Shown: positions 10,232 through 19,249 of the stretch, one piece after another
How the letters are laid out: the number at the start of each line of letters is the position of its first letter
Numbering within the stretch: position 1 is the stretch's first letter
Assembly: GCA_015852425.1 (NCBI GenBank)
Contig: JAAAIG010000471.1
Location: 1,074-28,310 of the forward strand
Origin: Gryganskiella cystojenkinii
Taxonomy: Eukaryota; Mortierellomycota; Mortierellomycetes; Mortierellales; Mortierellaceae
Direction of reading: 5' to 3'
Length of the DNA: 27,237 nucleotides
Made by a program: the position numbers and the translations under genes
The notes under the pieces: generated by a model
What the model saw: only the letters and a program-made list of their open reading frames with translations
Told to the model about the DNA's origin: nothing
Databases searched by the model: none

Positions 10232-13200
10232 CTATGGTTCCTTGTCTGTCAAAATCAAAGGAGATTCATCGATCGCTTGTCGTTGTCGCAACATCGTTCT
10301 CTGCGTTGAGCTTAAATCGACTGCATCTGTTATCTTGGTCCCTGAAGAAACTAATCGACCAGGCAAAGAACCCCAAACCAACTCGACCCGGACTTTGTCT
10401 GCTCCATCTGAGGCAGTAACAATCCTCCAAACACCAACTGAGTGATCTTTGCTACCCGTGACAAAATCTAGTGCATTCCCCGAAAGACCGGCTCTCGGGT
10501 GCCAATCGACAGAGTTAACAGACCCTGCAAAGTCAGAAACGATTTTCACAAGAGTCCATTTGTCTTTGGCGGTCCTCGATCCTCGTTCTCCTTTGGTCTG
10601 GTTTGTAGTGTTGACAGTTGCGGACTGGTTCTTCTTCCAAAGGTACACAGCGACTCCGTCGCCCGAGACAATCCATTGACCACAGGGGGACCAAGCGACA
10701 CAAAGAGCATTAGACTTGTGCGTCCATAATTCATCTGCGCTCCTGGTCGACTCCACACCGTCCCAGAGGGTAATGACGATACCACTGGTCACCGCAAACT
10801 CTGGTCCTGAAGGAGCGAACGTGAACGCTTGGGCAGTACCCTTCACAACCTTTTTCAACGCCGTGCCGGTCCTTGTACCCCAGATAAAGAAATCCTGGTC
10901 ATCGGTAATTGAAGCGAGTCGATGGCCATCCGCAGAAAACACCACCTTTGTCACTCTCGAGTTTGCATGCCCTGTCAAAGTCTGTCCTTCGTTGGCTTGG
11001 CCTGTCACCGTCCTTGACCGTAAAAGGGTGAGATCGAACAAACAAACTTTTCCGTGATGGCCACCTGTAGCGAACCATCGGCCACACCGAGAATAAGCGC
11101 CACACTGAGAATAAGCGGCTGCCTCCACCTTTCGAGCAACGCCTTCTTTTACCGTCAGAGCCTTCTTTTGAATATCTTCACCGTTGTTGTCGCCGATGTC
11201 GATAAGGTCATACTGCATGACACTAGAAGAACAACCGGCGGCAATCTGTTGCCCGTCAAACGACCATGCTACGTTGGAAAAGTTTTTCTCTGGAGCCTCC
11301 ACAAGAATATCCGTATCACCGGTTTCCGAGTCCCAAAGTCGAATGGTCCCGTCGGAACTGCAACTGAGGATTGATTTCCCGTGGGGTGAAAAGGCGACGG
11401 AAGTGACAGGTCCAGTATGGCACTTTCTTTGACGGGTTCCTTCATACGCTGCCTCCTTCTGATCAATCTCGATGCTATTGCTCAGTTGCCAAAACCTTGT
11501 GGTGCGATCCTTGCCGCAGGAGATAATCATTTGATCATTCAAAAACGCGACGTTCTCGACTTCATGAGAGTGCCCGTTCATAACGCTGACCAGGGCTCCT
11601 GTTCGTGCTTCCCATAGTCTGACAGACCGATCTGAGCTACTGGTGGCGATCCATTGGCCATTGGGGGAGAATGCAGCCTTGGTTACGGTAGCTGTGTGAC
11701 CTCTCAGTGTGATTATAGGTTTTGTCCATTTGTGACCGTCGCCATAGCCACGACAGTCTTGCTGAACATCCCATATGCAGACAATCTTATGGAGGCAAAC
11801 GATCAGGTATCGACCGTCAGGTGCACTGTATCCGACCTCAAGGACACTAGGAAGTACTTTTTCCCACACCCGAGACATCTCGCCACTCTTGGCCTTCCAC
11901 ATCCACAGGGTTCCCTCCCTGAAACTACTCGACAAGATGCATTCTCCATCCGGAGACCAGGCCAGACACGAAATCGACCGACTCGTGTCACCCTCCAAAA
12001 TAAAAATGGCCGTTCTTAATTCGATATCCCAGACTCGAATGGTGTTGTCGAAACTGTAGGAGGCGAGCTGGAGTGCGTCAGGGGAAAAGCAGACAATCTC
12101 GACACGACTGGAATGTCCCTCCAAAATCACTGAACACAGAGATCCTTGTTCGTCAAGCTGTTGTAGATACCAGACCCGTGCAGTCATGTCCTCCCCTGCC
12201 GAGGCAATGCACAGGCTGTTGGTTGAAAAGGTCAGACCAAACACCCTACTCTTATGCCCTGAAAGAGTCAATCTCTGTGTGCGACTCGAGGTATCGTAGA
12301 TCCTTATGTCGTTCCTGACCACGAAAGCGATCATGCTCCCGTCATGAGACACAGTGGAATGGTTGCATGTCGGTATTTCCAAGTATGGCATCTCTCCGAA
12401 AAAGACCCCATCCATATTTGTTTTGCTGAAATCGGCCTGTCGCAACCAGGCCTTGGAAAAGTTGGCGCCGGATAAGTTGGCACCTTGGAATTGAGCAGAA
12501 TCAAACTGACCCCTACTCAAGTCGGACCCAGGAATCTGGATTCTCTTGAGGTCGGCTCCATTGAAATGAACCCCGGCGCGGACCAAAATAGTCATGGCGT
12601 TGGCAGCGGCGACACTGACAGATACATCTCTTTTCGATAGCCAGAGGATTTCCAATAGTTGATCCTTGAAGGAGGCTCTTTGCCGGACTCGCTCGGCTAG
12701 AAAGTCGATGATGGACGGCTCAGGAAGGAGACTCTGTTGACCGAGAGGGTGTCTGAGGAGAGGCGAGGGGTTCGAGGTCGAGGCAAGACAGACCGAAAGA
12801 TCAAAACGGGGGGGATTTCTTCTCGGATCGAAGATCAAGCAAGAGTAGAAATATTCCAGAATGGACCGGTGGGAGAACTCGTACGAGTTTTTCTTGCGGA
12901 TCAAATTATTCTTGTTGCGTAGAAGGCTGGAATCCTTGTTGCTAGCCCGGCTCACAAGTTGACTCGACTCACGTAACAACTTGACCCTCGCCTCTGGTCC
13001 AAAGAACTGAGTTTTCCAGGTACCCTCGTCCGTGACAATAGAATAGTCGACAGAGTTGACGCCGTCCAACTCCTTGTAGATAGCTTCGGACAATCGCTTA
13101 GAGAAATCAATTCCGAGGAGGATGAAGTCTTCCCCTTTCACCAAACCGAAAGCGGCTGAGTTTTCTGGTTCCAACTTTCCACTAGACCGTTGCTCAATCA

Positions 13201-15742
13201 ACCGCCGCTGTTCGTTTTCGAAATGGAATTCCACAAACTCGTCATAGAGATCCGCTCGAGACAAACGTGTTGTCGAAACGGCGATTCTTGGTAAAGTATC
13301 GAGCACCATTCGAAGCATAAACGGGTTTGTGATCAAATCCATTAAATGTGCAATCCCAGTGAGCCGTTCCATGTATCGTTTGCTAGTCCAGACTGGCTGA
13401 TCCACGAAGTACCCTTGAACATCCGAAGAAACCGCATACTGGTTGACGTATTCCTGGATTTGCTCCATCTTGAATGGAACAATGACAGCCTCGTCGTAGA
13501 GGTCAGGGACATTGCTATATCGTGTTTTCGAGACTGCTTGAGGCTCAAAATAGCTGCGATAGTGCGGACTAAGGTACTGGGTCCGACATGTGATGATCAT
13601 TTTGACTTTCCACTGATACGGTTGGTTGAATCGATTGGTGGTATGAAGATTGGACCAAGTTCGGCATTCATCGTACCCGTCACAGATCAATATGAATTGT
13701 TGGGTTCGTTTTAACTCTTCAATTTGTCGCGTTGAGAAAAGACTGCAGTCGTCCAGGTGCTGTTGGACAAGGTCTTTTGTCGGGTTTTGGACGGCCTTCA
13801 GGTCAATAAATAGTGGGATCGGTGCACCGGTCGTGTAGTTTTCCCAGAGGCTATGTTCAAGTCGCATGTTGAAGGTTGATTTTCCCGCACCCGAATCTCC
13901 AAGAATCAGCATCACCTCGGCTTTGCTCTCCAGATAATCGTCAACGCGTTTCCTCAGCGGTACCAGGTTATCGTCGGAAGCCTGTAAATTGGTCTTTGAC
14001 AAGGACTCGATATAGACAGCTCGCCTATCGTACTCTCTCCATCTTTGGCGACGTAGTCGATCCAGAGTGAGATCGAGATCAGGACGATCGTTCACCTCCT
14101 TCAAGAGTGTCGAAGATCTCGGCAAAGGTAAGCGACTTTTCATAGAGTGAGGGAAGGGGATAGCTCTGTCGCCGTATTCCTCTAAGTCCTCGATCAATGC
14201 GCGAGCTTGCGCCTTAACGGCCTCGATATCCGTAAGGGGCGAGATTGAGGTTCCTGTGTCCGAGAGGTCAGAAACATGAACGAGGATGGTCAAGATCCAG
14301 CGCCTCACATCAAGATGTTGCTTTGAGCTGACCATGCTCATGTAGAGCCCACCTAGGAAACTGACTGCTCGACTCCTGGTACTCTTGTCCCAAGACGACT
14401 CGATCGCGATCTCGCCCAGAAGCTGACATATACCCCATTGAAACAATAGATCTCGTCGACAAGGAGCCTCGCAGACGAGCGCGTTAAAATTGGCTAGTTG
14501 ACCTTTTCGGACAAGAGCCTCCGCGCCTCGTAGTGAAATGTACCAGGGATGCTTGTGCCCAGAACCAAGGCCCTCCTTGACGCTGTCAAAGACTCCCTTG
14601 CCGTTTTGTATCAGAGCCGGGACATCCTCCCATCCAGACTTGGCAACACTATATGTAGCCGCGACTGCTTTTTGGATATCCTGCAGACCTCCAAGAAACC
14701 CTCTGAAATCGAGTTGAACTATGCCAGAGATCTTGATTAGTCCGTCGACTACGCCAACAAAATGTCGCAGACCACACTGGAGCGGGGTCTCGTCATTCGG
14801 AACCCACTGCAGTGCTTGAAAGGAATAGAGAGCCTGAAACTTTAAAAACGGGTCGTCTCGGCGGCGCAGGTCTGACAGTAACTTGAACAAGGGCTCGTGT
14901 TCCTGTACGCGATCCAGGCCTGTAACCTTGTCGTCGACCATGGCATTGAGCACTTTTGATATAGCGATTGTCAAGTGCACCAAGTACTCATCCAATTTTT
15001 GTGCAGGATCCTGTAAGCGGGTCCGGATGGTGCGGAGAATCTGAGTCAGATCATCGGCTAAGACAAAGCCAGGAGATGCATCCTCAACGAGCTGGACAAG
15101 ACCTTGGAGAAGGTTGATGTTAAGTAGAGTGTCGCTTATGAACTCTTTGAGAAAGCAGTTAAGCAACTTGCGGTAATATTCTTTATCGAGAATGGGTCCG
15201 AGCAAAGCGATCTCCCGGATAACTTCCGAGTCCTTGGAAGGATGTTGAATAAACCTGTTGATCATTTGCATCATCAACCGGTCGAGATCCTGTTTCTCTA
15301 GGGGATGGTTTTCCATTTCCTGTATCCATTCCATCTCGGTATCGAGTCTGTGTAAAGTCGATGAAGAGGCTTTGGTGAGGAGACTGACACAGAGGGCAAG
15401 TTGTCGAGTATCCTCAATGCGATCGCCAATTCTCGGCAATGGAATATCGATCGTCGGCTTGGAGACATTTTTGGGAAAGATGTCCTTGCTAAGTTGACCG
15501 TTTCGATTGGGTTGCACCCCGCTGTGGACAGAGGTATTCCCATTGGGGACAAAATTATTCTTGGGCTTCGGAGGAGGAGGAGGAGGTGCGGGTTTATTGG
15601 GCAGTTCTGTGCTGGCACTGGGAATAGACCAGCTTGAGGCTTGAGTAGGGGCCTTGGGCTTTTTCGTGATCTTGAAAAAGCGAAAGAGAGACTTTTTAGC
15701 TTTAGAGTTCGGATCCCCGATCAAGTGTTGTGGACGCGACAT
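10232..15742 (-). CDS. NLR-like STAND NTPase: NACHT, pentapeptide repeats, WD40 propellers
   Basis: Single uninterrupted ORF, 1,836 residues. Residues 1-100 are basic and proline-rich (FRFFKITKKPK, then NKPAPPPPPPKPK). Residues 100-600 are mostly alpha-helical, resembling the ARM-like N-terminus of related Mortierellaceae proteins. The NACHT NTPase has Walker A GDSGAGKST (615-623), Walker B FILICDGYDEC (684-693, acidic D688/D691/E692) and a sensor-1 Arg in IITCRTQY (about 720). A winged-helix-like region follows. Pentapeptide repeats (FQGANLSGANFS pattern) lie at about 1059-1115. About 14 WD40 units cover 1125-1770, enough for two seven-bladed propellers, the clearest being TIRLWDSETG and SVRLWEARTG. 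STAND proteins are ATP-switched oligomerising sensors; fungal NLR-like members act in self/non-self or stress recognition, with WD40 repeats as the sensor. Its ligand and effector output are unknown; the N-terminus is not a recognised death-fold, HET or nucleosidase effector. Lack of introns contrasts with the adjacent channel gene and is compatible with a recently duplicated family member (inference). Confidence 0.9.
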   Translation of the reverse strand: MSRPQHLIGDPNSKAKKSLFRFFKITKKPKAPTQASSWSIPSASTELPNKPAPPPPPPKPKNNFVPNGNTSVHSGVQPNRNGQLSKDIFPKNVSKPTIDIPLPRIGDRIEDTRQLALCVSLLTKASSSTLHRLDTEMEWIQEMENHPLEKQDLDRLMMQMINRFIQHPSKDSEVIREIALLGPILDKEYYRKLLNCFLKEFISDTLLNINLLQGLVQLVEDASPGFVLADDLTQILRTIRTRLQDPAQKLDEYLVHLTIAISKVLNAMVDDKVTGLDRVQEHEPLFKLLSDLRRRDDPFLKFQALYSFQALQWVPNDETPLQCGLRHFVGVVDGLIKISGIVQLDFRGFLGGLQDIQKAVAATYSVAKSGWEDVPALIQNGKGVFDSVKEGLGSGHKHPWYISLRGAEALVRKGQLANFNALVCEAPCRRDLLFQWGICQLLGEIAIESSWDKSTRSRAVSFLGGLYMSMVSSKQHLDVRRWILTILVHVSDLSDTGTSISPLTDIEAVKAQARALIEDLEEYGDRAIPFPHSMKSRLPLPRSSTLLKEVNDRPDLDLTLDRLRRQRWREYDRRAVYIESLSKTNLQASDDNLVPLRKRVDDYLESKAEVMLILGDSGAGKSTFNMRLEHSLWENYTTGAPIPLFIDLKAVQNPTKDLVQQHLDDCSLFSTRQIEELKRTQQFILICDGYDECRTWSNLHTTNRFNQPYQWKVKMIITCRTQYLSPHYRSYFEPQAVSKTRYSNVPDLYDEAVIVPFKMEQIQEYVNQYAVSSDVQGYFVDQPVWTSKRYMERLTGIAHLMDLITNPFMLRMVLDTLPRIAVSTTRLSRADLYDEFVEFHFENEQRRLIEQRSSGKLEPENSAAFGLVKGEDFILLGIDFSKRLSEAIYKELDGVNSVDYSIVTDEGTWKTQFFGPEARVKLLRESSQLVSRASNKDSSLLRNKNNLIRKKNSYEFSHRSILEYFYSCLIFDPRRNPPRFDLSVCLASTSNPSPLLRHPLGQQSLLPEPSIIDFLAERVRQRASFKDQLLEILWLSKRDVSVSVAAANAMTILVRAGVHFNGADLKRIQIPGSDLSRGQFDSAQFQGANLSGANFSKAWLRQADFSKTNMDGVFFGEMPYLEIPTCNHSTVSHDGSMIAFVVRNDIRIYDTSSRTQRLTLSGHKSRVFGLTFSTNSLCIASAGEDMTARVWYLQQLDEQGSLCSVILEGHSSRVEIVCFSPDALQLASYSFDNTIRVWDIELRTAIFILEGDTSRSISCLAWSPDGECILSSSFREGTLWMWKAKSGEMSRVWEKVLPSVLEVGYSAPDGRYLIVCLHKIVCIWDVQQDCRGYGDGHKWTKPIITLRGHTATVTKAAFSPNGQWIATSSSDRSVRLWEARTGALVSVMNGHSHEVENVAFLNDQMIISCGKDRTTRFWQLSNSIEIDQKEAAYEGTRQRKCHTGPVTSVAFSPHGKSILSCSSDGTIRLWDSETGDTDILVEAPEKNFSNVAWSFDGQQIAAGCSSSVMQYDLIDIGDNNGEDIQKKALTVKEGVARKVEAAAYSQCGAYSRCGRWFATGGHHGKVCLFDLTLLRSRTVTGQANEGQTLTGHANSRVTKVVFSADGHRLASITDDQDFFIWGTRTGTALKKVVKGTAQAFTFAPSGPEFAVTSGIVITLWDGVESTRSADELWTHKSNALCVAWSPCGQWIVSGDGVAVYLWKKNQSATVNTTNQTKGERGSRTAKDKWTLVKIVSDFAGSVNSVDWHPRAGLSGNALDFVTGSKDHSVGVWRIVTASDGADKVRVELVWGSLPGRLVSSGTKITDAVDLSSTQRTMLRQRQAIDESPLILTDKEP
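11083..11118 (-). repeat. 18-nt tandem duplication inside a WD40 blade
   Basis: Units at 11083-11100 and 11101-11118 differ at two positions. In the NACHT protein they encode YSQCGA followed by YSRCGR near residues 1542-1553, in the tenth WD40 unit, lengthening the loop before the strand WFATGG. It keeps frame. Confidence 0.8.
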
Positions 15743-17173
15743 GGCTCAGATTCTATTATCAACGATTGAACAACCATGTCCAACAGCCATGTTAGCATTG
15801 TTTGATTGATTGAAAAGAGAGTGTTGACTACCTCTAAACTAATGTTGCCAGACTACTACCTCGAGGCTACCGTTCTCGCATCCGACTGTGGCTGAGTGAC
15901 CAGATATTTCTTGGGAGACAGGTCTGCAAGGGGAATTGGCGTACTACGATATACGGGACAACAACAACAACAACAAAGGTAAGACTTTAGTTCAAAAGGC
16001 ACATGATCACTTTTCATCCAACAAGACAGAAGGAGCCTCGGGGCCTCGGTAGCTTTACCTTTGTTGAGGTTTGCCCGTTGGTGAATGGAGTCTGACCGAG
16101 TCGCCCTTTGATGATGGTTTTTTAAAAATAGAGAGCGTGTTACGAATGCAATGTGCGTGTCGGCGAGGGCCAATGAGGGCGGTGTTGAGGTATGTAATGA
16201 GGAGGAAGGGAATGAGATGAAGGCGAAGTTGAGATGGTCGGATAGATGAGCCACAAAATAGAAGGTTGACTTGGAACGCGCCGTGCAACGTTTTTAGCGT
16301 GCTTTCACCCGTCATGCCATAGCAATCACAACAGTCGACGGTGTACATCTTCCCGGCTCAGGTACTGAGCTGAACAAAAGATAAACATGGTGCAACGCTT
16401 GGGTCGCGAGTGTTCGGAAGAGAGAGGCCGAGGTTTATTACAAAGTATTCGCAAAGTTCTATCCGAACTTGATATCATGGTTATTTCGACTTACAGGGAG
16501 TGTTCCTGGAAAGAGCACACTTATGAAATGCAAGCTCCCGAGAGAATACTTGGCGTCCACTTGTGGACGTCGATCTAAAAAAAAAAGAGCTTCAGTATCA
16601 CTCTGAGAAAGAAGAGTGGGAAGTGAGGTAAAGGGCGTCAGAGAGAACCTTAACAATCGTCATCTACCATACAGGCGTCCTCGATCAAAGAGGATGGGCG
16701 GATACAGGATATTGTTGGTTAAGATAATGACCCCCGAGAGGCCTCTCTTCTGCCTTGACAGGGACACTCCCGCCACAATGAACCTTAAAAAAGAGATGTA
16801 AACAGGAACTTAATCTTGATGAGGGAGAAGCATGTATACTTGCCTCGTTAATGTCATCTGCCAGAAATGCCATCGCTAATGTAGGAATTGACATGTCGTT
16901 GTTGTTATGGTCGATCGTGGCACGCTCATCGTTGGGCAGGTGGGCAGGGTTGTTTGTTTGGAAAGAGAGGCCAAAAAAAAAAAAGGCAGGGTTTGCCAGG
17001 TTACCAGATGTAGTTACTTGCAAGACGGAACCAGCAGAGAGGTAAGATCCACGAATGCTGGGAGGGAAGAGAGCCGGCACGAAAAAAATTATTTTTGTAG
17101 TTTTGGAGGCGCTAAATTAACGGTAACCCCTAAATTAAAGATGATTGCTCCGAAGTAGAATTCCTGTCCAAAA
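15743..17173. other. Intergenic region without a recognised gene
   Basis: 1.4 kb between the start of the NACHT gene and the end of the Kre9-like gene, both on the minus strand. It should hold the NACHT promoter and 5' UTR and the Kre9-like 3' UTR. It contains a CAA microsatellite (15958-15976) and A-rich tracts (16577-16587, 16973-16984). Reading frames at 15856-16254, 16387-16578 and 16685-17080 have no domain, unusual composition (a run of six Cys from the microsatellite) or no context, and are not called. Confidence 0.5.
15958..15976. repeat. CAA trinucleotide microsatellite
   Basis: About six perfect ACA/CAA units, 220 nt upstream of the NACHT start codon, probably in its promoter or 5' leader. 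Confidence 0.8.
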
Positions 17174-18263
17174 CTACCATTGCTGTGGCTGCCTTAGTAT
17201 AGGCTGAGTTACATCCTCTCCCGGATGATTGGAGAGCTGTGGACCCCGACGGAAATACTGCTCTTGGTACGGACCGCTGGCAACTGAGTTCCGTGAAAGA
17301 GCGATGGTTGCCTGCTGCAAGGTAGGAGATACATGAAACGGGATAGGAGCATGTGCCTCATAATATGGCCCCTGTGGATCACCCTTTGAATATCCAGGTT
17401 GCATCAAGGCTCGGAGTTGTTGGGTATGGTGTTCAATAGCTTGTTGATGAAGGTATTGTTGTTGTAGAGTATTCTGAGGATTTTTGGGATGTTGTTGGGG
17501 TCCGTGCTGATTTTGAAAATGGTTCATGTTCTTCATGTGCTTTGAGACTGCGTGATTATTCGTGTCAAACACATTATTGGACTCTTTCTTTATCTCTGGG
17601 AGCTCTTTGTCCAGTGTTTTATCGACGATGTTCTCCTTCGCAGTTCGAGATCGCTTCGATCGCCGCCACCACAAGAGTCCAATAGCAATTGCTACTAATA
17701 CTACAGCCAACACAATGGCAATTACAACGCCTGTCGATAAGCCGCTCTTTTTGTTATTCGAATCGCTGTTATTTGCTGGTTCATAACCTGTCGGAGGTGG
17801 CGTAGGTGCAAAAGTCAAGGGTACAGTAGTCGTGGATGTTGTAGAAGTAGATACCGTAGTAGCCCCAGTAGTCGAGTACACCACAGTAGTGGCTGCAGTT
17901 GTTTGTAGAGGGGGAATGGTACTCATTATCGTAAACAATGAAGATCTAACCAAATTGCCTTCTACCATGACCGACAGGAAGTAATTGGATCCTTGAGGGA
18001 ACAGAGCAAGGAGTAGGAAGTGGGTCTCCGCAATCCAAGTATCCAATGGGACCACCGACAACCTGGTATGTTGTTGGGCCGAGTATATAGCTCAAGTTGA
18101 TGGGACCAGTCGAGCTTGTAGGGGGGAAGACACAGTTGCCAGTCCAAGTAACCTTTTCCACCTGACCAGCAGTCCAAACAGTCGCCGTATTGATGTTAGA
18201 AAACACAGCAGACACATGGGACACCAAGGCTAAGATCAAGAGAACTACAACTACAAATGACAT
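17174..18263 (-). CDS. Kre9/Knh1-like Ser/Thr-rich single-pass membrane protein, frameshifted
   Basis: Reads from ATG 18263 to stop 17174, with a change of frame near 17997. An N-terminal signal peptide (MSFVVVVLLILALVSHVSA) precedes a Kre9/Knh1-type N-terminal domain (starts FSNINTATVWTAGQ, with VTWTGN). A Ser/Thr-rich stalk dense in potential O-glycosylation sites follows, then one TM helix (about residues 175-197, VVIAIVLAVVLVAIAIGLL) with the basic stop-transfer RRSKRSR, and a cytoplasmic tail rich in Gln and His. Kre9-type domains occur in fungal secreted or wall-anchored proteins linked to beta-glucan; the full build resembles cell-surface stress sensors of WSC/Mid2 type in architecture only. 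The domain runs from one frame into the other with no gap, but at GTTCCCTCAAGG (minus strand) there is one base too many. No usable intron fits. This is either a sequencing error in the CCC run, a real allele-breaking mutation, or less likely a programmed shift. Without the shift about 362 residues result. Confidence 0.65.
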
Positions 18264-18679
18264 CAGAGGAGGTGCACGATGCAGAAAGAGGCAAGAGTAA
18301 CAAAGGCAGCGCCAGGGCGAGCGGACGGTGGTCAGAGAGATGGGTTGCAGAGATAAATGTCGCGACGAGAGATGGTCGAAGGAATGAGCAGAGTTGGTAG
18401 AAGGAATGAGAAGAGATGGTCGAAGGAATGTCGAAGGAAGGATGTAGAGCGATGGTGAATTGGGCGAGATGGAGAGATGAGGCGACGAATCAAGAGAAGA
18501 AGAGCAATAGCAAAAGGCAAAGTAAAACGTTCGTCTTGTCCTACCATACCCTTGAAATTTTCTTTGCGCAACCAGGATGGATTCTCGATCATGGTTACAC
18601 GGAGGAATTTCAAGGGGACTGAGGAGAAGATTAATCCTGTCGTCATTGGTCAAGCGTTCATAGCCATGTTGCTTTTTGA
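18264..18679. promoter_or_regulatory. Upstream region of the Kre9-like gene
   Basis: 416 nt between the small zinc-ribbon-like gene and the Kre9-like start codon, both minus strand. It is purine-rich on the plus strand (pyrimidine-rich on the coding strand) and contains a 22-nt tandem repeat at 18367-18444. An open frame continuous with the signal peptide runs upstream to 18653, but its sequence is low-complexity and not protein-like. Confidence 0.45.
18367..18444. repeat. Imperfect 22-nt tandem repeat
   Basis: About three and a half copies of a unit resembling GAGATGGTCGAAGGAATGAG. Copies 1 and 3 (GATGGT at 18371 and 18415) are nearly identical; copy 2 (about 18391-18411) is diverged and copy 4 is partial (from 18431). 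It lies 104-181 nt upstream of the Kre9-like start codon, in its probable 5' leader. Confidence 0.75.
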
Positions 18680-19018
18680 CTATTCGATGTTGGCTCTTTC
18701 TCTAATCCTTGTGTGAAATAATGGGGACAGTGCGATGTGCACCAGCGTGATCACGGTTGATCGGTACTGGCATTCAGGACAGATCAGGGTCCTGTACTCC
18801 CACTGAACCAACCTGTTCTGAAGTCCATTTTGGACACAGACTGGGCACATGCTCGAGGTCTTGACCTCTCCACCAATACTGCCGTATGACCTATCGAAGC
18901 TGCCTAATTTTTAAAAAATGAGATATGGAAGGTATATAACACAGTCTCAGTCGGTCCATGCACCATCACCAATGGCAAAGAGTGTTGACTCTGGACAGCT
19001 GTTAAAGAATGCAGACAT
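18680..19018 (-). CDS. Small two-exon protein with paired CxxC motifs (putative zinc ribbon)
   Basis: Proposed exons 19018-18970 and 18903-18680 on the minus strand, giving 90 residues and closing in phase. The first exon starts MSAFFNSCPESTLFAIG. The second carries SFDRSYGSIGGEVKTSSMC, then CPVC and, 18 residues later, CPEC, followed by QYRSTVITLV and a short basic tail. Two CxxC pairs spaced like this suggest a structural zinc ribbon. The 66-nt intron has a GTGATG donor and a TTTTTAAAAATTAG acceptor; a second donor 6 nt further (exon ending 18964) is equally in phase and would add two residues. I do not recognise the family. It may be complete, or a diverged relic. It would be missed by ORF-length filters because the longer exon lacks its own in-frame start codon near its beginning. 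Confidence 0.45.
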
Positions 19019-19249
19019 TGAACGGTCCTTTTCAGATCGAAGAGCCTTTCTCTATTCCCACATCATTTTCCCGAGCTTTGTGGATCCGTGAAATGCGTTG
19101 AGGATTGGGAATAGATAGAGACTTGCCAGAGCATGGGTAGAAATTCTTGGTTGGATTCGTATGATTTTAGCAATAGAGCAGCCTCGATCTCCTTGAATCC
19201 ACAAACGAGTTACTTTGGCATATCCTTGTTGGCAAAAAAACTACTTCCG

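Noticed and set aside
15856..16254. Minus-strand 132-codon frame
   Set aside because: Includes a six-Cys run made by the CAA microsatellite; no domain and lies in the NACHT leader.
16685..17080. Minus-strand 131-codon frame
   Set aside because: No recognisable motif; includes a poly-Phe run from an A tract; no splice or poly(A) support.
17946..18110. Intron explaining the frame change in the Kre9-like gene
   Set aside because: Available GT...AG pairs either are only about 11 nt long or remove well-formed domain sequence; a 1-nt change fits better.
17946..18653. N-terminal extension of the Kre9-like frame upstream of 18263
   Set aside because: The extension is low-complexity and bury a clear signal peptide; ATG 18263 places the signal peptide at the N-terminus.
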